Assembly (NCBI GenBank): GCA_963709505.1
Contig: CAVPXC010000028.1
Coordinates: 1-64,000, forward strand
DNA length: 64,000 nt
Direction of reading: 5' to 3'
Origin: CAVPXC01 sp963709505
Lineage (GTDB): Bacteria; Chloroflexota; Anaerolineae; JAAEKA01
Below the pieces are notes generated by a model that was given only the letters and a program-made list of their open reading frames with translations, searched no databases and was not told the origin of the DNA. Positions 46,274-57,210 of this stretch are shown one piece after another (position 1 is the first letter of the stretch; every line of letters begins with the position of its first letter). Position numbers and translations under genes: made by a program.

Positions 46274-49200
46274 ATGAATACGAAATTCTCGCGCTTCTTG
46301 GAAGCCATTATTGAAGCAGGTTGGCTGGCGGCGCTGATCATCGTGCCGCTTTTCTTTAATGTCCACTCCAGCCGTGTCTTCGAGCCGGACAAGTTGAGCC
46401 TGCTGCGTTCGATCGCGCTGGTCATGGCCGTGGCCTGGCTGGTCAAGCTGGCCAACGAAGGTCTCGGCGTACGGCGCGAGGGATCAGACGACGAGCTCGA
46501 TCCACAGCCAACGGTGTGGCAGCGCATTCGCACAACCCCGCTGGTGCTGCCCACCCTGCTGTTGGTCCTCGTCTATCTCATCAGCACGGTTTTCTCCTTG
46601 ACCCCGCGAATTAGTTGGTGGGGCTCGTACCAGCGCATGCAGGGCACGTACACGACCCTGTCGTACATTCTCATCTTCTTCATGGTTTTGGGCCATCTCC
46701 GCCGGCCTGAGCAGTGGCGACGCATGGCCTATGCAATCATTCTGACCAGCCTACCGATCGCGCTCTACGGCATCGTGCAGCGTTCCGGCATCGATCCATT
46801 GCCCTGGGGCGGAGACGTGCGGCGGCGTGTGGCGGCCAACATGGGGAATGCTATCTTTGTGGCCGCCTATCTCCTCATGGCCTTTTTCTTGACGCTGGAA
46901 CGGCTGCTGGAACACTTTGGCCGCGTGCTGCGCGCTCAGGACAACAAGGTGGGTGTCGCCGATGCAGTCCTGGCGGGGTGTTACTTCGCGATCGTCGTGA
47001 TCCAGGCCATCACGATTTTCATGACCCAAAGCCGCGGCCCCTTCCTTGGATGGGGCGCTGGCTTGTTCGTGTTTATGCTCATGGTACTGCTGGGTGTGCG
47101 CGCCTGGACGACCGAGCACGGGCAGTCTCTCGGCGCTTTGCGCGGTGTCTTGCGTTGGACCTGGGTAGTGTGGATCCTGCTAATCGTGGCAGGTCTTGCG
47201 TTCTTGGTCGTGTTCAACTTGCCTGGCTCCCCGCTCGCCTCGCTTCGCTCCGATCCCAACATCGGCCGGCTGGGCACTGCACTGGACTTCGAGGCCAACA
47301 CAGCGCAAGTTCGCACCCTGATCTGGCAGGGTGCGTCGGAGCTGGTTGCCCCGCACGATCCGCTGCTGTCGCCTGCGACAGAGGGTGAAGGCGACGTGAC
47401 CGCGATGTCGCCAGATCGCCTGAACTCCCTGCGGCCGCTGATCGGCTACGGACCCGAGGCGATGTGGGTGGCTTTTAACCGCTATTACCCGCCTGACCTG
47501 GCGCACCACGAATTGCGCAACGCCTCGCCCGATCGCTCGCACAACGAGACATGGGACTCGTTGGTCATCACCGGTGCGTTGGGCTTTATCGCCTACATGG
47601 CGCTCTTTCTCAGCGTCTTTTACTTTGCGCTCAAGTGGCTCGGGCTGATCCGGCTTCGCTCGCAACGGCTGCTGTTTTTTGGGTTGGCGCTGGGACTAGG
47701 CGCCGTGGGCGCGGTGATCCCACGGGTGGTGGAAGGCAGCTGGATTCTGTTGGGCGTGGGGTTGCCGGCTGGCCTGATTGGCGGCATCATCCTATATGTC
47801 TTGATCGCCACCATCTGGAACGAGGTGGCGGGACACTCCATGTCGCTCGGGCAGCGCGAGCTGGTTCTCATCACCATTCTGGCAACCATGGTGGCTCACT
47901 TCATCGAGATCCACTTCGGCATCGCCATTGCCTCCACCCGTACCTATTTCTGGGTGTGGAGCGCCGTGCTGGTGGTGGTGGGCATGGGCTGGCTCCAGCT
48001 CGGCGGCGCGACATCGACGACGGAAGCTGCGCCCGCCGCCGCTTCTGTGACGTCAAAGACCGGCCCCGCTGCCTCAAAGCCCGTGCAGGCTTCGCGTGGC
48101 AAGGCCGGCAGCGTTGCGCCAGCAGTCAAGGGCGCCAAGCGTCCGGTCACGTCGCCCGCATCATCGGCCAGGCGCGAGGTTGAGCCTGGCGGCCAGTGGG
48201 GCGAGGTCGCGATCTACGCCGTGATCATGGGGATGATCCTTTTCACGCTGGCGTATGACTTCACCATCAACGCCAATGTGCTGGCTCTGCGCGAAACCAA
48301 CCCGGTCGCCGTCTTCCTGCATGCCTTCACCAGTCGCGTCGTCAAGGGCGAACAAATCACCAGCCTGGGAATCTTCTGGTTGGTTTTCTTTGTCTGGCTG
48401 GTGGGCACGGCTGTGGCCCTGGCCGATATTGGCCGCACTCGGCCCGAGCGGCTCAAGGCTCGTTGGATCGGACTCGGTGTGTTGACCTTTACGGCGATCA
48501 GCGGCGGCATCTTCCTGGTGTTCGGCCTGCTGCACGCCAGCAGCATCGCCGGCGACGCCCGGCGACAAAGTGCCGGCGCGGCTCTCTCGGTCGACGATCT
48601 CGCTGGCATGGTATCGAGCCACATCGTCACCTACTATGTCGTGATCCTGCTGCTGATTGCCGGTTTGGGCATTGCGGTTTGGCGAACGCGGCCCGGCGCA
48701 GGCAAGTGGTTGGGCGCCGGAAGTTGGTTGGGGCCCGTGGTCGGCGTCGTTCTTGCGCTGCTGGGTCTCGTCTTTATCTTCACCATCAACGTGAGCCTGG
48801 TGCGCGCCGACATCATCTACAAACAGGGCCAGGCATACGACGCCGCTCGGCGTTATGACGAGTCGATTCGTTTCTACGAGCTGGCGATTGGAGAGGAGCC
48901 GCGCGAGGATTATTACTATCTGTTCCTGGGCCGGGCCCAACTCGAAAAAGCGCGCCAGTCCAGCGGGGAACAACGCCAGGAGTTCCTGCGCAAAGCCGAG
49001 CAATCTCTGTTGCGTGCCCAGGAGCTAAATCCGATGAACACGGACCATAGCGCCAACCTGGGCCGGCTCTACCTGGCCTGGTCACAAATGGTCAGCGGCG
49101 AAGAACGCGCCCAAAAGCTACAAAAAACCCTCGACTACTACCTGGTCGCCACCCAGCTCAGTCCCAACGCAGCGCATCTGCGCAACGAATACGCATCGGC

Positions 49201-49648
49201 TTACCAATTCTCAGGGCAGCCGGACAAGGCGTTGGAGCAGTATGACATCTCGCTGCAGTTGGATCAGAAGTACGCAGACACCTACCGGCGGCTGGGTGAC
49301 TTCTATCGCCAGACCGATCAAGTCGATATGGCGATCCCGATCTACGAGCAGGGCATCCAGGTTGCGCCAAGAGACATCAACATGCGCAGCAACTTGGGCC
49401 TGCTGTACGCCGACAAAGGCGACTTAGCCAAAGCTATCGAGCAAAACCTGGCTGTGGTGAAGATCAAGCCCACCGAGCTGTCGAGCCTGCGTAACCTGGC
49501 CGTGTTGTACGAAGAGACCGGCGACCTGCAGAGCGCCCTGGCCTACGCTCAGGAAGCCCTCCAGCAGGCCAAGGAAGATACAGACAAGACCGAGCTTCAG
49601 GCGCTAATCCTGGAGATCCAAGCCAAGATCGCCGCGGCGGGATCGTAA
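46274..49648 (+). CDS. O-antigen ligase-like membrane protein with TPR C-terminus, 1124 aa
   Basis: ATG 46274. About a dozen membrane segments run from LAALIIVPLFFNVHSS through LVLVYLISTVFSLTPRISWW, GSYQRMQGTYTTLSYILIFF, and after a large outer loop (LIGYGPEAMWVAFNRYYPPD, ASPDRSHNETWDSLVITGAL) on to the last helix near residue 840. The loop DRSHNETWD with its conserved His resembles the Wzy_C/WaaL active loop. An Ala/Lys-rich stretch lies near residues 580-635. Residues ~850-1124 are TPR repeats (EPREDYYYLFLGRAQLEKAR, NAAHLRNEYASAYQFSGQPD, DINMRSNLGLLYADKGDLAK). It may join polymerised glycans to a lipid or protein acceptor, with TPRs as a docking platform. Ends 55 bases before a pair of MITE-like elements. 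Confidence 0.88.
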   Translation: MNTKFSRFLEAIIEAGWLAALIIVPLFFNVHSSRVFEPDKLSLLRSIALVMAVAWLVKLANEGLGVRREGSDDELDPQPTVWQRIRTTPLVLPTLLLVLVYLISTVFSLTPRISWWGSYQRMQGTYTTLSYILIFFMVLGHLRRPEQWRRMAYAIILTSLPIALYGIVQRSGIDPLPWGGDVRRRVAANMGNAIFVAAYLLMAFFLTLERLLEHFGRVLRAQDNKVGVADAVLAGCYFAIVVIQAITIFMTQSRGPFLGWGAGLFVFMLMVLLGVRAWTTEHGQSLGALRGVLRWTWVVWILLIVAGLAFLVVFNLPGSPLASLRSDPNIGRLGTALDFEANTAQVRTLIWQGASELVAPHDPLLSPATEGEGDVTAMSPDRLNSLRPLIGYGPEAMWVAFNRYYPPDLAHHELRNASPDRSHNETWDSLVITGALGFIAYMALFLSVFYFALKWLGLIRLRSQRLLFFGLALGLGAVGAVIPRVVEGSWILLGVGLPAGLIGGIILYVLIATIWNEVAGHSMSLGQRELVLITILATMVAHFIEIHFGIAIASTRTYFWVWSAVLVVVGMGWLQLGGATSTTEAAPAAASVTSKTGPAASKPVQASRGKAGSVAPAVKGAKRPVTSPASSARREVEPGGQWGEVAIYAVIMGMILFTLAYDFTINANVLALRETNPVAVFLHAFTSRVVKGEQITSLGIFWLVFFVWLVGTAVALADIGRTRPERLKARWIGLGVLTFTAISGGIFLVFGLLHASSIAGDARRQSAGAALSVDDLAGMVSSHIVTYYVVILLLIAGLGIAVWRTRPGAGKWLGAGSWLGPVVGVVLALLGLVFIFTINVSLVRADIIYKQGQAYDAARRYDESIRFYELAIGEEPREDYYYLFLGRAQLEKARQSSGEQRQEFLRKAEQSLLRAQELNPMNTDHSANLGRLYLAWSQMVSGEERAQKLQKTLDYYLVATQLSPNAAHLRNEYASAYQFSGQPDKALEQYDISLQLDQKYADTYRRLGDFYRQTDQVDMAIPIYEQGIQVAPRDINMRSNLGLLYADKGDLAKAIEQNLAVVKIKPTELSSLRNLAVLYEETGDLQSALAYAQEALQQAKEDTDKTELQALILEIQAKIAAAGS

Positions 49649-49702
49649 AGACCTGTCCGATTTTGAATTGGGTGTATTTGAATCTGGTTTCAAACACGCC
49701 CT

Positions 49703-49828
49703 GTAACTGTTCAATTCGTCATTCCTGTCCCCTTCGGGAGCAGGAATCCATCTGGTGAGCTTGCATTGACCGCAATCCGGATGGATTCCTGCTCCCGAAG
49801 GGGACAGGAATGACGGGTGAGCAGTTAC
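49703..49828. repeat. MITE-like element, family B, copy 2
   Basis: Terminal inverted repeats of about 50 bases: GTAACTGTTCAATTCGTCAT, TCCTGTCCCCTTCGGGAGCA and GGAATCCATC at the left face the same sequence at the right with few changes. The centre CTGGTGAGCTTGCATTGACC is shared with the copy at 30144-30318. No coding capacity. It sits 15 bases left of a family A element. Confidence 0.8.
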
Positions 49829-49842
49829 TTGTGGACAATAAC

Positions 49843-49975
49843 TAAATGCTCTGTAGAATTAGTCCTTGCGTGGTGTCACCCTGAGGCTCGGCGAAGGGTC
49901 CCTGCTCTGCAAGACGGGGATCCTTCGCCGAGCCTCAGGGTGACACCACGCAGAAACTTGGTTTACAGGGTACTA
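49843..49975. repeat. MITE-like element, family A, copy 2
   Basis: Left end AATGCTCTGTAGAATTAGTC and the complement of the right end AGTACCCTGTAAACCAAGTT match the family; the inner arms TGCGTGGTGTCACCCTGAGG with CTCGGCGAAGG are nearly perfect. It ends 21 bases before the wecA-like start, so the wecA ribosome site follows it directly and any promoter between them must lie inside the element. Confidence 0.8.
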
Positions 49976-49996
49976 AATTAAGGACGGAGAGAAAAA

Positions 49997-51034
49997 GTGC
50001 CAGGAACGCTGGTTTTCGCCGCGATGCGCCCTGAGACCGTTTACGTGTTGATTGCTGCGACTGCTTTGGTCCTGGCTATCGTTGCTACCCCTGTCGTGCG
50101 ACGCGTGGCCTGGCGCTTTGGCTTCGTCGATCAGCCCAGCTTGCGCAAGGTGCACACCACGCCGATCCCGCGGCTGGGCGGGCTGGCCATCTACCTTGGC
50201 TTCATCATAGCGCTGCTGGTGCTCGGCACGCGCTTTCGGATCAACGAAGCCGTCGGCATTATCATCGGCGCCACGCTCGTATCGGTGATCGGCGGCATCG
50301 ACGATCGCAGCCCTGTCAATCCGCTGCCCAAGATGCTGGTCCAGGTCGTAGCCGCGTGCATCCTGGTGTTCAGCGGAGTAAGAGTTGGTGTTTTTGACGA
50401 CGAGTGGCTCAATGTACTGGTGACGATTATTTGGGTCGTTGGCATCACCAATGCCCTGAACTTCTTAGACAACATGGACGGCCTATCGGCGGGAATTGCG
50501 GTGATCGCCTCCGGCTTCTATCTGCTGATCGCAGCGCTGAACAACCAGTATTTGGTGGGCGCGCTGTCGGCGGCGCTTTTGGGTGCCTGTATCGGTTTTC
50601 TGTACTACAATTTCAACCCGGCCAGCATCTTCATGGGCGACAGCGGCTCCCTCTTCATCGGCTTTATGCTGGCTGCGTTGGGCATCAAGCTGCGCTTTCC
50701 ATTCAATTCGGACATCGTCACCTGGATGGTGCCTGTGGCCGTATTGGCCTTGCCGATCTTTGATACGACGTTGGTTACGGTCTCCCGACTGCGTCGCGGT
50801 AAGAATCCGTTGACCACGCCGGGCAAAGACCATATCTCGCACCGCCTGGCCCGGCTGACCGGCTCGAAGCGTGAGGCCGTGTTGATATGCTATCTGATTG
50901 CCGGCGCCTGCGGCATGGTCGCCATTTTCATCACCACAGCCAGCGTGCTGCTTGGCTATGCCGTCGGCCTTGCCATGTTCGTTCTGGGCGTGGTCAGCAT
51001 CTGGTGGTTTGAGACGAAGGTCGGGCATGATTGA
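49997..51034 (+). CDS. Polyprenyl-phosphate sugar-1-phosphate transferase (WecA/TagO/MraY family)
   Basis: GTG 49997 with ACGGAGAG upstream (ATG 50024 is possible); 345 residues. Ten to eleven membrane helices. Family motifs: KVHTTPIPRLGGLAIYLGF, GGIDDRSPVNPLPKMLVQVV, the catalytic NALNFLDNMDGLSAGIAVIA, FMGDSGSLFIGFMLAAL and the cytoplasmic HxH-like GKDHISHRLARLTGSKREAV. It starts a glycan by moving N-acetylglucosamine-1-phosphate (or a related sugar) from UDP onto undecaprenyl phosphate. Placed between the ligase and the nucleotide-sugar dehydrogenase, it is the likely first step of the polymer made here. Confidence 0.95.
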   Translation: MPGTLVFAAMRPETVYVLIAATALVLAIVATPVVRRVAWRFGFVDQPSLRKVHTTPIPRLGGLAIYLGFIIALLVLGTRFRINEAVGIIIGATLVSVIGGIDDRSPVNPLPKMLVQVVAACILVFSGVRVGVFDDEWLNVLVTIIWVVGITNALNFLDNMDGLSAGIAVIASGFYLLIAALNNQYLVGALSAALLGACIGFLYYNFNPASIFMGDSGSLFIGFMLAALGIKLRFPFNSDIVTWMVPVAVLALPIFDTTLVTVSRLRRGKNPLTTPGKDHISHRLARLTGSKREAVLICYLIAGACGMVAIFITTASVLLGYAVGLAMFVLGVVSIWWFETKVGHD

Positions 51035-51071
51035 CGAAGAGTGGGCAAGGAGACAAATAGACTAACGAAAC

Positions 51072-52413
51072 ATGAACCTCAAAGACAAGATTCTTAACAA
51101 AGAAGCTACAATTTGCATTATCGGCCTCGGATACGTGGGTCTCCCGCACGCCGTGGCATTTGCTGCGACGGGATTCCGGGTGATTGGCTTGGATCTCAGC
51201 GAGCGGCGCGTGGCCGCCGTGAACCGCGGCCATAGCGACATTCCGGATGTGAAGTCAGAGCAACTGGCTGCGTTGGTCGACGCTGGCCGGATCGAGGCCA
51301 CCACGAACTATGATCACCTATCCGATGCCGACGTAGTCCTGATCTGCGTGCCGACGCCCTTTGACGACATGAAGACACCCGACTTGCAGTACATCATCTC
51401 GGCGGCCGAGGGAATCACGCCGCATATGCGCGCGGGCAAGATGATCATCCTGCAAAGCACGACCTATCCCGGCACCACCGAAGAGGTGGTGCTGCCCATC
51501 CTGGAACGGAGCGGCTTGAAGGCTGGCCAGGATTTCCATCTGGTCTTCTCGCCCGAACGCATCGATCCAGGCAATCCACAATACAGCGCACACAACATCC
51601 CAAAGGTGGTGGGTGGACTGACCCCGACTTGCACGGAACTGGCTTGCATTCTGTTTGGCCATTTGACCCCTGCGGTGCACGCGGTTTCGACTCCTCGGGC
51701 CGCTGAGATGACGAAACTGCTGGAAAATATCTTCCGCAGCGTCAATATCGCCTTGGTCAACGAGCTGGCGGTGTTGATGGAGCGGATGGACATTGACATC
51801 TGGGAGGTCATTGCGGCGGCCAAGACCAAGCCGTTTGGCTTTATGGCCTTTTCGCCCGGCCCGGGGGTCGGCGGGCATTGCATTCCAGTCGATCCTTACT
51901 ACCTGTCCTGGAAGGCTCGCCAGTTCGATTTCTACACCAAGTTCATCGAGCTGGCGGCCGAGGTCAACGCCGACATGCCCAACCATGTGGTGGGCATGAT
52001 TGCCGCTGGAACTCAATCTACACGGCAAGGCGCTGCGCGGCTCGCACGTGTTGGTGCTAGGTGTGGCCTTCAAACGGGATATCGACGACGCCCGCAACTC
52101 GCCGGCTCAACGCGTGATCGAACTGCTGCTTAACTCCGGAGCGACTGTTGAGTACTATGATCCCTACGTGCCGGTGTTTCAGGTTGGCGGCAACGCGTTG
52201 CATCGCGGGCGAATGGCGCTCTACTCTGTGTCTGTGGACGAGGGCCTGTCTCGGGCCGATGTCGTTGCCATCATCACCGGCCACCGCAACGTGGATTACG
52301 CCGAGGTGGTTGCACGCTCGCGTATCGTCGTCGATGCAGTGAACGTCACTGCTGAGCTGCCCGACGCAGACAATCGGATTATCCGCCTGGGCGCACCGAT
52401 GCCGGCGGTGTGA
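51072..52413 (+). pseudogene. UDP-sugar 6-dehydrogenase (WecC/UDP-glucose dehydrogenase family), one frameshift
   Basis: ATG 51072, 37 bases after the transferase. First frame: ATICIIGLGYVGLPHAVAFA (Rossmann), VVLICVPTPFDDMKTPDLQY, LQSTTYPGTTEEVVLPILER, VFSPERIDPGNPQY, AAEMTKLLENIFRSVNIALV and FGFMAFSPGPGVGGHCIPVD, which has the catalytic Cys. Near 52005 a one-base change moves the end (NLHGKALRGSHVLVLGVAFK, RDIDDARNSPAQRVIELLLN) into another frame, running to TGA 52413. The whole would be ~445 residues with all motifs intact. It oxidises a UDP-hexose or UDP-HexNAc to its uronic acid. Given full conservation, the shift may be a read error; if real, the polymer would lack a uronic acid. Confidence 0.9.
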
Positions 52414-52460
52414 ACAAGGTACCATTCGCCGGTAACTTGATGTTATGGAGGACCTGTATT

Positions 52461-53882
<1,422 letters not shown>

Positions 53883-53898
53883 CTCGCCATGAGACATG

Positions 53899-53998
53899 AG
53901 TCATCCCGAATGTTGGAGGGATGACTGGCAAAAAGAGACCTCCTGAGGTAGGCTTGCGGCTGCGAAACCAGCAAGATCTACCCAAAGGAGGTCTCTTT
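53899..53998 (+). terminator. Two successive hairpins after the cyclophilin gene
   Basis: AGTCATCCC (53899-53907) pairs with GGGATGACT (53918-53926). A second stem pairs AAAGAGACCTCC (53932-53943) with GGAGGTCTCTTT (53987-53998) around a 43-base loop that is itself partly self-complementary. One may be an intrinsic terminator; the second could also be an insertion-element end. The interval to 54072 holds no gene I can support. Confidence 0.5.
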
Positions 53999-54072
53999 GT
54001 TGATGCTGCCAACGATTGGCATCGGCTTGATGGCCTTCGATGATCGTGCGGAGCTGGGCCTCGGCATGTCCT

Positions 54073-54459
54073 CTATTTTTTCTTCCATTTTGCTTCTGCT
54101 CTATCCAAATTCTCCTTTACCCTAAACGTCACAATTCTGCTTATCAAGTCGAAAGGAATTGGCCTATCCAATGGAAATTGTACCGAACCCTTTCCTCCTT
54201 CATAAGCAGATAGCTCATTCTTGAATTCTTCAATTCCCGTCGGCACAGGGTAAAACCCGATATGCTTCTTGAAAGCAGCAAAATGTACCAAATTGCCTTT
54301 CAGAGTAAAGGTCGGCATTTGATATTTGATTGCTTCTTCTGCGTCTGGCGCCGCTTTTCTGATCGTCAACCGTATCTTCTCCAGAATCTCTTGGACATCA
54401 TGTGGGAACCTTGCGATGTATTCATCGATAGTCTTGGGTGCTGTTTGATCAGTTTTCAT
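54073..54459 (-). CDS. DUF1801 / YdhG-like (iron-chaperone-fold) protein, 128 aa
   Basis: ATG 54459. Pattern TIDEYIARFPHDVQEILEKI, RLTIRKAAPDAEEAIKYQMP, TFTLKGNLVHFAAFKKHIGF and YPVPTGIEEF is the DUF1801 (YdhG/YyaI) family, which folds like the frataxin-type YdhG but has no proven bacterial function. Its base composition is clearly more AT-rich than the neighbourhood, which suggests recent transfer. A family A MITE-like element stands 22 bases upstream and may carry its promoter. Confidence 0.9.
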   Translation of the reverse strand: MKTDQTAPKTIDEYIARFPHDVQEILEKIRLTIRKAAPDAEEAIKYQMPTFTLKGNLVHFAAFKKHIGFYPVPTGIEEFKNELSAYEGGKGSVQFPLDRPIPFDLISRIVTFRVKENLDRAEAKWKKK

Positions 54460-54481
54460 GTTTTTTTCTTCGTACTTTCTG

Positions 54482-54572
54482 TAAGTACCCTGTAAACCAA
54501 GTTTCTGCGTGGTGTCACCCTTCGCCGAGCCTCAGGGTGACACCACGCAAGGATTAATTTTACAGAGTAGTA
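54482..54572. repeat. MITE-like element, family A, copy 3 (internally deleted)
   Basis: Left end AAGTACCCTGTAAACCAAGT with TTCTGCGTGGTGTCACCC and the complement of the right end ACTACTCTGTAAAATTAATC with CTTGCGTGGTGTCACCC match copy 2, in the opposite orientation. The centre is shortened so that only one GGCTCGGCGAAGG arm remains. TA flanks both ends (54482-54483, 54571-54572). Confidence 0.75.
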
Positions 54573-54587
54573 AACATTCTGAACCGC

Positions 54588-55720
54588 TCAATCGGTGCTC
54601 GCTAGCCCTGCTTCCACGACATGGAACACCCCGGGCACCCGACCCAGCTTTTCGAGCTTGGGAGCATCGACGTAGTCACCGCCGGTGTAGATGACATACC
54701 CCAACAGCACCAAATAAGCCGTCGCTGTGGCCAGCTCGACCATGGGAACGCGCGCGGCAGGGATGCGCTTGAGTATGCCCAGGCCCGCGAGGATCTGGCC
54801 AGCCAACTTCGTGCGCGCCTGATACCCTGCCGGCAGCGCCTCGACGGCCGCTTCGGCCTGGCCGAGGACCGGAGCCGCGGCCGCGCTAGCCGCCACCAGG
54901 TCGGCGATGCGTTGGCGTGTGTCACCGGTTTCGAAAACCCCACCGAGGATGCCGTCGATGGCGCCGCCTTCCTGCAACCGCTCGACCCACTCGGCAGCCT
55001 TTTGGCGCAATTCGCTGGTTGCGTCCTGCCCGAGCGTGGCCAGGATGCTATCATAAGCCTGCACGATGAACGCGACGGCTTTGGCAACGAGACGGGACGC
55101 CTGCTCGCCCAACTTGGCGATCGCCTCCGCCGCCCCGCCGCCGATGAGCTGAGCCGCCTTCTTGAGCAGCGCAGTGTCTAACCCTACCAGGCCGGCCAGC
55201 GAATCTCTGCCGAACGCGCCCACACCGCTTAGAATCTGGTCGATTGCCGCATCGCAGGCTGCCAGCAGCTCGCCGGCCGTAGCTTTGGGCAGGCGTCGCG
55301 CGTGGCCGATGGCTCGTTTGTCGCCGCCGCGCCTACATCGGCCAGGGACGCCTCGATGATCGCCAACACGTCGTCAAACGCCGGGACCGCCGCGCCGCCG
55401 GCCGAGCGCACGTCCGCGTCTGTGTCGTCGCCGGCGGCGGCCAGCAAGCCATCGGCCACGCGCAACGCTGCGGCCGCCTGGGCCAGCAGGTTCTGCTCAG
55501 CGCCCAGGCACACGGTCGGATCGTCATTGCTCAGAAACTCCGCCGTGCGGCGGGTGAGATCAGATGCACGCGGCGCTAGGCGCTCAGCGCGATCGGCCAG
55601 GTCGTCAGGACTAGGGGCGCTCGGGGGCCGGCCGGCCGCACGCGCCGGCTCCGGCGCAAACAGCTCGCGCAGTTCGGCTGCGTAATCGGCAACAAGGGTT
55701 GAATAGTCGCTTTGGGGCAT
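54588..55720 (-). pseudogene. Helical protein of unknown function, frameshifted
   Basis: Read from ATG 55720 (MPQSDYSTLVADYAAELREL). The first frame runs through DRAERLAPRASDLTRRTAEF and RVADGLLAAAGDD to a shift near 55305; the other frame continues ARRLPKATAGELLAACDAAI, DQILSGVGAFGRDSLAGLVG and EAIAKLGEQASRLVAKAVAF, ending at TGA 54588. Joined, about 377 residues, almost wholly alpha-helical and Ala/Leu-rich, with a short hydrophobic stretch near the end (TATAYLVLLGYVIYTGGDYV). I do not recognise a family. The first half could be translated alone as a 163-residue product. Confidence 0.6.
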
Positions 55721-55890
55721 AGTCGAAACCTCCTACAAGGGTAGCGAATAGGGTAATGGTGCAAGATGTTAAACGTAAGCTAACTGGGTTTTCTTCCCTG
55801 GCTGAAGCATAGCACAGCGCCAGACGCCTGTCAATGCGCACGCGCGCCGGATGGATGCTCGCGTGCGCGGGCGTGACGGTGGGACGGGCT

Positions 55891-55920
55891 TTGCGCGTTC
55901 GATGGCGCGGGCTGTATAAT
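55891..55920 (+). promoter_or_regulatory. Promoter of the NUDIX gene at 55966
   Basis: TTGCGC (55891-55896) and TATAAT (55915-55920) with an 18-base spacer. Confidence 0.65.
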
Positions 55921-55965
55921 CGGTGGTGATACCGATTCCCTGCCAGTGAAACGAGCTGATCGACC

Positions 55966-56598
55966 GTGTTGACCCCAGATCGCATCGAAGCCGTCCTCCA
56001 TAAACCGCTGCCGGGCCTTCCGGCCATGGTGCGCATGGCGCCTATCCCCCGGCCGCTGACTCCACCGACGCCCGATCACCGGCCGCGCGAGGGCGGCGTG
56101 CTGGTGTTGCTCTACCCGATGACACCCGGCGGCGAGCTGCACCTGGTGCTCACCCGCCGCAGCGACAGCGTGGCCGATCACAAGGGCCAGATCAGCTTCC
56201 CCGGCGGCAGCGTCGACCCGGACGATTCGTCTACCACTCAAACCGCGCTGCGTGAGGCCTGCGAGGAGATTGGCGTCTGCACAGACGATCTGCGGCTGTT
56301 AGGCGATCTGACCCCGCTCTACATCCCGCCCAGCGACTTTTGCATCTACCCGCACGTCTCCTATCTGCCGCAGCGGCCCGAGTTCAGCCCGGAGCCCGGC
56401 GAGGTGGCCGAGCTGATCGAGGTGCCCATTCGCCATTTCCTGGATGCGACCAACATCGTTTGGGAAGATTGGACCCTGCGCGGCCAGCCGGTGCGCGTTC
56501 CGTTCTACGACGTCAACGGCCACAAGGTGTGGGGCGCGACGGCGATGGTGTTGGCGGAGTTTGCCGCAATCTTGGAGGCAATAGAGGATCAGACGTAG
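55966..56598 (+). CDS. NUDIX hydrolase, CoA pyrophosphatase (NudL/YeaB) type
   Basis: GTG 55966; 210 residues. The CoA-type pattern is present: LLYPMTPGGELHLVLTRRSD, HKGQISFPGGSVDPDD (UPF0035-like LLxxQxSFPGG) and the NUDIX box helix ALREACEEIGV. The later part LTPLYIPPSDFCIYPHVSYL fits the same group. It should split CoA or acyl-CoA into 3',5'-ADP and phosphopantetheine. The CoA link is of interest because MaoC and CitE-like acyl-CoA enzymes follow. Confidence 0.9.
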   Translation: MLTPDRIEAVLHKPLPGLPAMVRMAPIPRPLTPPTPDHRPREGGVLVLLYPMTPGGELHLVLTRRSDSVADHKGQISFPGGSVDPDDSSTTQTALREACEEIGVCTDDLRLLGDLTPLYIPPSDFCIYPHVSYLPQRPEFSPEPGEVAELIEVPIRHFLDATNIVWEDWTLRGQPVRVPFYDVNGHKVWGATAMVLAEFAAILEAIEDQT

Positions 56599-56663
56599 GG
56601 GCAGGTCTTGCACCTGCCCGTGGCCTCCGCGAAGATACGGACTGAAGTCCCAAGGAGATGGCC

Positions 56664-57125
56664 GTGCCGGGAAAATATTTCGATGAACTTGAAATCGGTC
56701 AGGTGATCAAGCACAGCCTCGGACGCACGATCACCGAGATGGATAACGTGCTGTTCTCGGCGTTGACCATGAACCCGCAGCCGTTGCACATCAACGAGGA
56801 CTTCGCCAGCAAGACGCAATTCGGCCAGCGGATCGTCAACGGCATCTTCACCCTCGGCCTCGCCGTCGGCCTGACCGTGGCCGACCTGACCGAGGGCACG
56901 CTGGTGGCGAACCTGGGCTACGAGAGCGTCAAGCATCCCCACCCCATGTTTCACGGCGATACGCTTTACGTCGAAACGCAGGTCGTCGAAAAACGCGAGT
57001 CGCGTTCCAAACCCGATCAAGGCATCGTCCGTTACCGCCACACCGGCCGCAATCAACACGGCACGGTGGTGATTGAGTTTGAGCGGACGGCGCTTATGGT
57101 GAAGCAAAGTGAGATAGTGAGATAG
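56664..57125 (+). CDS. MaoC-family (R)-specific enoyl-CoA hydratase-like protein
   Basis: GTG 56664 is preferred to ATG 56658 because AAGGAG (56652-56657) would touch the ATG. 153 residues. Hot-dog-fold motifs: KYFDELEIGQVIKHSLGRTI, LTMNPQPLHINEDFASKTQF (the Asn-Pro/His active-site region), GQRIVNGIFTLGLAVGL and HPMFHGDTLYVETQVVEKRE. Relatives include the mesaconyl-CoA hydratase of C4/C5 acid metabolism. Together with the CitE-like gene 86 bases on, it suggests hydration and cleavage of a branched C5 acyl-CoA, such as mesaconyl- or itaconyl-CoA. Confidence 0.9.
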   Translation: MPGKYFDELEIGQVIKHSLGRTITEMDNVLFSALTMNPQPLHINEDFASKTQFGQRIVNGIFTLGLAVGLTVADLTEGTLVANLGYESVKHPHPMFHGDTLYVETQVVEKRESRSKPDQGIVRYRHTGRNQHGTVVIEFERTALMVKQSEIVR

Positions 57126-57210
57126 TGTCGGAGTACATTCTCGATGGCTACAACCGACATTTAGCACTCCCACACTACCGCACTATCTCACCAGACAATG
57201 GACAACTGCC

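Noticed and set aside
49843..49975. Ordinary rho-independent terminator for the ligase/TPR gene
   Set aside because: Arms are far too long, there is no T-run, and the same ends recur at two other loci with TA flanks.
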